Shown piece by piece: positions 27,321-33,027 of a DNA stretch of 33,027 bases (its first letter is position 1; each line of letters starts with the position of its first letter). The DNA comes from Actinomycetes bacterium. GTDB lineage: Bacteria > Actinomycetota > UBA4738. Made by a program: the position numbers and the translations under genes. A model generated the notes under the pieces. The model ran no database searches and was not told the DNA's origin. It worked only from the letters and a program-made list of their open reading frames with translations. The stretch lies in the NCBI GenBank assembly GCA_021784765.1, contig JAJYHN010000163.1, positions 1 to 33,027 of the forward strand. Direction: 5' to 3'.

Positions 27321-28004
27321 CTACCCGACGGTGAGCGTGCCGGCCATGTAGCCCTGCGTCGACATCGGGCCGCCGAAGCCCGCGACGCCGACGCCGCACG
27401 GGTACTCGCACTGCCAGACGTAGCGGCCCGGGCCGCCCGTGACGAACTGGAAGGTCACGATCACCGGGCGCGGGTAGCCGTTCGCGAGGTTCGGCGCCGA
27501 CGCCGGCACCGCGGGCAGCGGCACGTTCACGAACAGCGAGGTCTGATCCGTCGGGAACGTATGGATCGTGAATGTGTGCCCGATGTTGTTGGGATCCACG
27601 CCGCCGACGCGCCGGCCGTTCACCCACTCCACCCCCCCGACGGTGCCGCGGGCCGACGCGAAGAACGGGTTGAGGATCGTCCCGCCCGTGTCGTACTGGC
27701 GGATCGTGACGGTCACCAGCGCGTGCGCCGGCACCCACAGGCTCGTCGACGGCCCGTAGCTCACCCAATCGGGGTGGGCCCCGCCGCCCGACCCGTGCTC
27801 ACCGGCGAGGCTGTCGGGATAGGTGTCGAGCGTCAGGGACGCACGGACCAGGCGGCCCTCCGGCGTCGACACGTAGCCGTGGACGCTCGCCCGGAGCATG
27901 GCGGGCGAGGGCGAGGCGATCGCGAGCACCGCGGTGGTCGCGCCGACGACCACCGCGCCGAGCACGACCGTGACGACCACGCCGACGAGACGCCTCGCGC
28001 CCAT
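27321..28004 (-). CDS. membrane-anchored cupredoxin-like protein
   Basis: 227 aa; N-terminal TM; GHTFTIH...GRYVWQCEYPCGVGVAGFGGPMSTQGYM resembles a COX2/cupredoxin fold; RBS GGGAGGTAGGGGGGA before ATG. Confidence 0.75.
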   Translation of the reverse strand: MGARRLVGVVVTVVLGAVVVGATTAVLAIASPSPAMLRASVHGYVSTPEGRLVRASLTLDTYPDSLAGEHGSGGGAHPDWVSYGPSTSLWVPAHALVTVTIRQYDTGGTILNPFFASARGTVGGVEWVNGRRVGGVDPNNIGHTFTIHTFPTDQTSLFVNVPLPAVPASAPNLANGYPRPVIVTFQFVTGGPGRYVWQCEYPCGVGVAGFGGPMSTQGYMAGTLTVG

Positions 28005-28059
28005 TCCCCCCTACCTCCCCGAGGGCCCGGATGGGGTGTCCACCCGTGCGATCGCGCGG

Positions 28060-28088
28060 ATTCTGCGATGGACGCGTCTGTATGTCAA
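28060..28088 (-). promoter_or_regulatory. candidate sigma70-type promoter of the cupredoxin-coxBAC operon
   Basis: On the minus strand: TTGACA (28088-28083), 17-bp spacer, CAGAAT (28065-28060), ~55 bp upstream of the ATG at 28004. Confidence 0.55.
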
Positions 28089-28116
28089 GTCAGAAACGTC
28101 AGGAACTTTACGAGGA

Positions 28117-29022
28117 GTGCCCTCGCGCGCTAGGCTCACCGGCGAGTTGAGTCCCACGCTGCAGTTCCTCGGGTCCTGGACGTTCGATCCGCTCCTCGCG
28201 GGAGCCCTCGTCCTGGCGGGCGTCGGGTACCTCTGGGGCGTCCGCGTGGCCGCCCGCAGGAGGCCCGGGCCGCCCTGGCCCGCCCGCCGCACCACCTCGT
28301 TCCTGATCGGGCTCGCGCTCGTCTGGGTCGTCACGCTCGGGCCCATCGGCGCCTACGACGACGTCTTCTTCTGGTCCCACATGGCCCAGCACATCGTGCT
28401 GATGATGGTCGCGGCGCCGCTGCTCATGCTGGGCGCTCCGATCCTGCTGGCCCTGCGAGCGAGCACCCGCGCCTTCCGCCGAGCCTGGATCCTCCCGGTG
28501 CTGAACGGGCGGGTCGTCGCCTTCCTCACCCATCCCGTCGCCTCGTGGGTCATCTTCGCCGGGGTGCTGATGGGCACCCACTTCTCCCCCTTCTACGAGT
28601 TCGCCCTCGAGCACCCGAACGTCCACAACTACCTGGAGCACCCCCTGTATCTGGGGGCCGGGATCCTCTTCTACTGGCCGTTGCTGGACGGGAATCCCTC
28701 CAGGCGGAAGCTCCCCCATGTGGGACGCGTGCTGTCCATGTTCCTGATGATGGCGCCCGAGACCATGACGGGGTTCTTCATCTACTCGGCGGGACACGTG
28801 CTGTATCCCTTCTACGACTCGGTCGCCCGTCCGTTCGGACCGGGCCCACTGCGAGACCAGCAGTGGGGCGGTGCCCTCATGTGGGGCGGCAGCATGGTCA
28901 TCGACACCGTGTGGATCGCCGTCGCCGCCCTCGCGTGGTACCGGCACGAGGAGCGACGGGCCGTTCGCGTCGACCAGCGGGTGGCGCGGGAGCTCGCCGT
29001 CGCCGGACCGGGTCGCTCGTAG
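28117..29022 (+). CDS. ctaG: cytochrome c oxidase assembly factor CtaG-like (caa3_CtaG)
   Basis: Polytopic; SHMAQHIVLMMVAAPLLMLGAPILLALR, EHPLYLGAGILFYWPLLDGNPSRRKLPHVGRVLSMFLMMAPETMTGFFIY. Start is GTG 28117 or TTG 28147; uncertain. Confidence 0.88.
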   Translation: MPSRARLTGELSPTLQFLGSWTFDPLLAGALVLAGVGYLWGVRVAARRRPGPPWPARRTTSFLIGLALVWVVTLGPIGAYDDVFFWSHMAQHIVLMMVAAPLLMLGAPILLALRASTRAFRRAWILPVLNGRVVAFLTHPVASWVIFAGVLMGTHFSPFYEFALEHPNVHNYLEHPLYLGAGILFYWPLLDGNPSRRKLPHVGRVLSMFLMMAPETMTGFFIYSAGHVLYPFYDSVARPFGPGPLRDQQWGGALMWGGSMVIDTVWIAVAALAWYRHEERRAVRVDQRVARELAVAGPGRS

Positions 29023-29051
29023 GAACAGATCGCCGCGCGCAGGAGGATCCG

Positions 29052-30239
29052 ATGTCGGGCATGAGCAGGGGGATCCCGACCAACAGCCCGCTGGTCGAGG
29101 CGGCGTTCCGGACCGCCCTGCTCCAGCAGGGGCGCATCGTCCTCCTGTACGCGGCGGTCGTCTGTGCGGGCTGGGCCGCCCTGCTGCTCGCCATCTCCCT
29201 CGGGCGGCGCGGCGACGACGCCGCCCTGCTGCCACGGAGCGCCTGGCCCGAGCCGGCGGCCCGCCGGATGCTGCGGGTCACGTTCGGGCTGCTCTGGGTG
29301 CTCGACGGGATCCTGCAGGCCCAGCCGCAGATGCCCCTCGGGCTGCCGACGCAGGTCGTCGGGTCGGCGGCCGCGGGCGCGCCGGGCTGGCTGGCGCACC
29401 TCGTCGGGTTCGGCATCGCCGCGTGGGAGAACCACCCGATCGGGGCCGCCGTGGCGGCGGTGTGGATCCAGGTCGGCATCGGCGCATGGCTGCTGCTCGC
29501 CCCGCGCGGGCCCCTCTCGCGCGCGGCGGGGCTGGCGAGCGCCGGGTGGGCCCTGGTGGTCTGGGTGTTCGGGGAGGCGATGGGCGGGCTGCTGCAGCCG
29601 GGCGCCACCTGGCTCTACGGCGCGCCCGGCGCGGTGCTCGTGTACGCGGTCGTCGGCGCCCTGCTGGCGCTCCCCGAGGGATCCTGGGGGTCGCCGCGGC
29701 TCGGCGTGCGACTGCTGCGGGGCATCGGCGTGTTCTTCCTGGCGATGGCGCTCCTGCAGGCCTGGCCGGGTCGCGGGTTCTGGCAGGGCGGCCCGCTCTC
29801 CGGGATGGTGCGCGGGATGTCGGGGACGCCCCAGCCGCTGCCGCTCTCACGTCTGCTGGGCGCGTTCGCCGGCCTCGCGGCGGCGCACGGGTTCGCCGTG
29901 AATCTCGCGGTGGTGATCGCCCTCGGCGGCGTCGGCGCGGCGCTCCTCATCGGGGGACGGGCCCGCGTGCCGGGCGTCTGGGCGGGCGTCGTCCTCTGCC
30001 TCGGGACCTGGGTCCTCGTCCAGGACCTCGGGTTCTTCGGGGGCCTCGGCACGGATCCGAACGGCGGGCTGCCCACCGCGCTCCTGCTGCTCGGCGGCCT
30101 GCTCGCGGCCCGTCCGGCCGCGGCGCCCGTCCCGGTCCCCGTCGCGGAGGCGGCGGTCGCGGAGGCGGCGCCCGCCCCCGCCGTCCGCTGGACCCCCGTC
30201 GTCGCGCTGCGGGCGATGGCGGTTGCCGGCGCCGTCGGG
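29052..30239 (+). CDS. polytopic membrane protein, likely N-terminal part of a frameshifted membrane-SCO gene
   Basis: ATG at 29052 with AGGAGGATCCG RBS; ~10 hydrophobic segments, FGLLWVLDGILQAQPQMPLGLP. Coding character is lost in this frame after ~30239 (ORF runs to 30425 as SPCSAPCRSRSPRSPR...). Confidence 0.75.
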
Positions 30240-30862
30240 TCACCCTGCTCGGCACCGTGCCGATCGCGCTCGCCTCGGTCACCTCGAACGCCAGCCCCAT
30301 CCTGGCCCAGAGCCTCGCGGGCGCCAGCCTGCCGCAGAACGCGCCGGCTCCCGGGTTCCGCCTGGTGGACCAGTTCGGCCGCCGGGTCGGCCTCGAGAGC
30401 CTTCGGGGAAAGGTCGTGCTGCTGACCTTCCTCGACCCCGTGTGCACCACCCAATGCCCGATCATCGCCCAGGAGATGAAGGCGGCCGACCGGCTGCTCG
30501 GCCCGAGGACGGCGTCCAGGGTCGCGATGGTCGCGATCGCCGCGAACCCCGTGTACCGGTCCACCGAGGTGCTCCGGTCGTTCGACCGCCAGGAGCGGCT
30601 CGGTTCGCTCTCGAACTGGCTGTTCCTCACGGGCACGCGCAAGCAGCTCGAGCGCGTGTGGGCCGCATACGGCATCGAGGTCCAGGTGGTGCCGGGGGGC
30701 GCCATGGTCGCGCACAACGACATCGCCTACGTGCTCGACGCCTCCGGCCGGATTCGATGGATCCTGAACACGGATCCCGGTCCCGGCTCGGCCGCGACCA
30801 GAGCATCCTTCGGCGCGCTGTTCGTCGAGTACCTGACCCGGGTGCTCGGGCCCTCGTCATGA
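30239..30862 (+). CDS. SCO1/SenC/PrrC family thioredoxin-like domain (reading frame opens without a good start codon)
   Basis: APGFRLVDQFGRRVGLESLRGKVVLLTFLDPVCTTQCPIIAQEM (CxxxC), distal VAHNDIAYVLDASG His. Frame entered at ~30239 from the upstream ORF. Confidence 0.85.
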   Translation, partial: VTLLGTVPIALASVTSNASPILAQSLAGASLPQNAPAPGFRLVDQFGRRVGLESLRGKVVLLTFLDPVCTTQCPIIAQEMKAADRLLGPRTASRVAMVAIAANPVYRSTEVLRSFDRQERLGSLSNWLFLTGTRKQLERVWAAYGIEVQVVPGGAMVAHNDIAYVLDASGRIRWILNTDPGPGSAATRASFGALFVEYLTRVLGPSS

Positions 30863-32031
30863 GCGACCCACGGGCGTTCCCGAGGGGCCGTCGCCCGCGA
30901 TCCTCCGCGGGGCGCGCGGCGCTCGCGTGCGCGCTGTCGGCGCTCGCCCTGTCCTCGTGCGCGCAGCGCGCCACCCCCGTGGGCGCGGCCCCGCTCCCGA
31001 GCCCACCCCTCGCCGTGACGGTGGCGACCCCCGAGGCGACCTGGACGACGGTCAAGGTCGGCGCCTACTGGGAGCTGCTCCGCCGGCCCCGGAAGGGATC
31101 GACCTGGTCGCTCGCCACGCCTCCCGGCGTCGACGACGGGGGAGGGCTCGTTCTCGCCGGGGCTCCCGACGGGTCCCTCACCGTGGGCTTCCGGCCCACG
31201 GATCTCCTCCGGTTCTCCCCGCTGGAGGCGACCGGCGACGGCGGGCGGACGTGGTCGCAGGGGCTCCTGCCGGGCGGGCTGGCCAACGGCGCCGACACGT
31301 TGTCGAGCGGTCCCGGCGGCCGCGCCTGGGCGCTGCTCCAGGAAGGGGGCGGCGAGGTCGTGGCCCGCTCGTCCCCGGGCTCGCCCTGGCGGAGGGTCGT
31401 GAGCGCCGGCTCGCTCCGGTCGGAGCCCGTGGCATCCCCCTGCGGCGTCGAGGCCATCTCGAGCGTCCTGCTGCCGCCCTCGGGCTCCGGCCTCGTCGCC
31501 GCCGTCTGCGATCGCCCCGGCACGGCCGGGATCTTCGCGGAGGCAGCGGGCGCGTGGCGGGCGGCCGGACCCCAGCTTCCCCCCGTCCTCCGGACCGCGA
31601 TGGTCCGGGTCGTCCGCGTCACCGCGACGGGCGGCGGGCTCGTCGCGCTGCTCCTCGTCCGCTCGGCGGCGGGTGCGTCGATCATCGCCGCCTGGGGATC
31701 GAGCGGCGCCACCGACTGGCGCCTGTCGGCCCCGCTGCCCCTGGGGACGGGGACGCCCCCGCGCCTCCTCGAGGCCGCGATCGACCCTCAGGGCGCGGGC
31801 TACGTCCTTCTCGGCGCCGCCGGGCACCGCCTCGCGCTCGCGCGCGCGACGCGGGCGTCGGCAACCTGGCAGGGGATCCCGCCACCGCCAGGGTCCGTCA
31901 CGTCGGTGGCGATCGACGGAGAGCGGATCGACGCCTTCCAGCCCCGGCGCGGGAGCATCCTGGACTGGAGGCTGGACGCCGCAGCGGGCGTGTGGCGCGA
32001 GGCGGCGAGCATCAGGATGCCGTTCTCGTAG
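30859..32031 (+). CDS. predicted lipoprotein, possibly beta-propeller/sialidase-like
   Basis: 390 aa; lipobox ALALSSCAQ; repeated GGRTWSQGLLPGG, SPGSPWRRVVSAG, GATDWRLSAPLP, ASATWQGIPPP segments; ATGA overlap with the SCO frame. Confidence 0.75.
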   Translation: MSDPRAFPRGRRPRSSAGRAALACALSALALSSCAQRATPVGAAPLPSPPLAVTVATPEATWTTVKVGAYWELLRRPRKGSTWSLATPPGVDDGGGLVLAGAPDGSLTVGFRPTDLLRFSPLEATGDGGRTWSQGLLPGGLANGADTLSSGPGGRAWALLQEGGGEVVARSSPGSPWRRVVSAGSLRSEPVASPCGVEAISSVLLPPSGSGLVAAVCDRPGTAGIFAEAAGAWRAAGPQLPPVLRTAMVRVVRVTATGGGLVALLLVRSAAGASIIAAWGSSGATDWRLSAPLPLGTGTPPRLLEAAIDPQGAGYVLLGAAGHRLALARATRASATWQGIPPPPGSVTSVAIDGERIDAFQPRRGSILDWRLDAAAGVWREAASIRMPFS

Positions 32032-32043
32032 CGCGCCACCGGC

Positions 32044-32101
32044 CGACGGCTCACCGACGGCTCGGCGACGGCTCCTCACCAACGGCCCGCCGACGGCTCG
32101 G
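32044..32101. repeat. 11-bp phased direct repeats (cgacggctcNN)
   Basis: cgacggctc at 32044, 32055, 32066 (exact 11-bp period) and 32091. Confidence 0.85.
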
Positions 32102-32163
32102 CGAAAGGACGCCTCCGGTCGGACCACGGCCGGGCCGGCCGGCCGGCCCAGCCCACCCGGCCC

Positions 32164-33027
32164 TCAGCCGACGAGCGGGGCGAGCGCCATGGCGAGGAAC
32201 AGGGCGGCGAGGTAGGCGAGCGAGAAGTGGAACAGCACCCGGGCGCGGGAGGGGGTGGGATCGGCCCGGAGCCGCAGCGCGAGCCAGACGAAGGCCCCCC
32301 CGAGCACCAGGGCCGGGACGAGGTAGGCGAGCCCGAGCGTGCCCGAGGCATAGGGCGCGAGCGTCACCGCGACCAGCACGAGCGAGTAGCGAAGGATCTG
32401 GCGGGTGGTCTCGATCTCCCCGCGCACGACCGGCAGCATCGGGATGCCGGCGGCGGCGTAGTCGGCGCGCATCAAAAGGGCGAGGGCCCAAAAGTGCGGC
32501 GGGGTCCAGAAGAACACCGTGAGGAACAGCCACAGCGCCGGGATCGAGAGGTGCCCGGTGGCGGCGGCCCAGCCAACGAGCGGGGGGATCGCTCCGGCGG
32601 CGCCGCCGATCACGATGTTCCGGGGCGTCGAGCGCTTCAGCCATCCCGTGTAGACGAGGACGTAGACGAGGTTGCCGGCGAGGGCGAGCAGGGCGGCAAG
32701 GACGTTCACGAGCGAGGCGAGAAGGACGAAGGAGGCGGCCGACAGGGCAAGGCCGAACTCGAGGGCCGCCGAGGGCCCGACCCGGGTGGCGGCGACCGGA
32801 CGCGTGGAGGTCCTGAGCATCCGCCGGTCGACGTCGCGGTCCATCACGTGGTTCAGGGCGCTCGCGCCCCCCGAGGCGAGGGCCCCGCCGAGCATCGTGA
32901 GGGCGAGGGCGCGAAGGGAGGGGACCCCGTGCGCGGCGACGAACATGCCCCCGGCCGCGGTGACGAGCAGCAGCACCATGATCCGGGGCTTGGTGAGGGC
33001 GAGGTAGTCGCGCCAGTTCCCCAGGGG
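32164..33027 (-). CDS. ctaB: protoheme IX farnesyltransferase (heme O synthase), truncated by window edge
   Basis: LGNWRDYLALTKPRIMVLLLVTAAGG, GASALNHVMDRDVDRRMLRTSTRPVA, YTGWLKRSTPRNIVIGGAAGAIPPLVGW; frame open to position 33027. Confidence 0.95.
   Translation of the reverse strand, partial: PLGNWRDYLALTKPRIMVLLLVTAAGGMFVAAHGVPSLRALALTMLGGALASGGASALNHVMDRDVDRRMLRTSTRPVAATRVGPSAALEFGLALSAASFVLLASLVNVLAALLALAGNLVYVLVYTGWLKRSTPRNIVIGGAAGAIPPLVGWAAATGHLSIPALWLFLTVFFWTPPHFWALALLMRADYAAAGIPMLPVVRGEIETTRQILRYSLVLVAVTLAPYASGTLGLAYLVPALVLGGAFVWLALRLRADPTPSRARVLFHFSLAYLAALFLAMALAPLVG

Noticed and set aside
1-33027. CRISPR arrays, tRNA/rRNA genes, defence systems, prophage or biosynthetic clusters
   Set aside because: None seen: no regularly spaced repeat arrays, no tRNA-like cloverleaf segments noticed, and no hallmark genes besides the IS630 remnant.

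Overview
High-GC, gene-dense bacterial chromosomal window, probably Actinomycetota-like (lineage inferred only from GC content and gene types). About 27 protein-coding genes are supportable; no tRNA, rRNA or CRISPR was seen. Left part: aldo/keto reductase, NUDIX hydrolase, DUF309 protein, Ser/Pro/Gly-rich anchored protein, histidine kinase/response regulator pair with a small single-TM protein, two-fold-duplicated ExxE membrane protein (COG4280-like), and a PhnS/FbpA-type ABC importer. Middle: nitrogen/anaplerosis block with a degenerate GlnR-like orphan regulator, GlnA2-like glutamine synthetase, stand-alone Lrp/AsnC RAM domain, PEP carboxylase, and glutamate synthase large subunit without an adjacent gltD, followed by a truncated IS630-type transposase. 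Right: respiratory-oxidase block with ctaA, an Rrf2 regulator, coxC-coxA-coxB, a divergent cupredoxin-like protein, a divergently transcribed ctaG, a polytopic membrane protein joined across an apparent frameshift to a SCO1/SenC domain, a lipoprotein, and ctaB running off the window edge. Most interesting points: (i) the coxA product lacks the canonical K-channel residues and an Mg-site Asp, while keeping the D-channel, HPEVY and histidine ligands, and sits with the odd cupredoxin and membrane-SCO gene; (ii) a tandem 9-bp repeat lies against a good sigma70-like promoter for that operon; (iii) the ExxE protein has an ungapped 70-residue internal duplication. No database searches were run.
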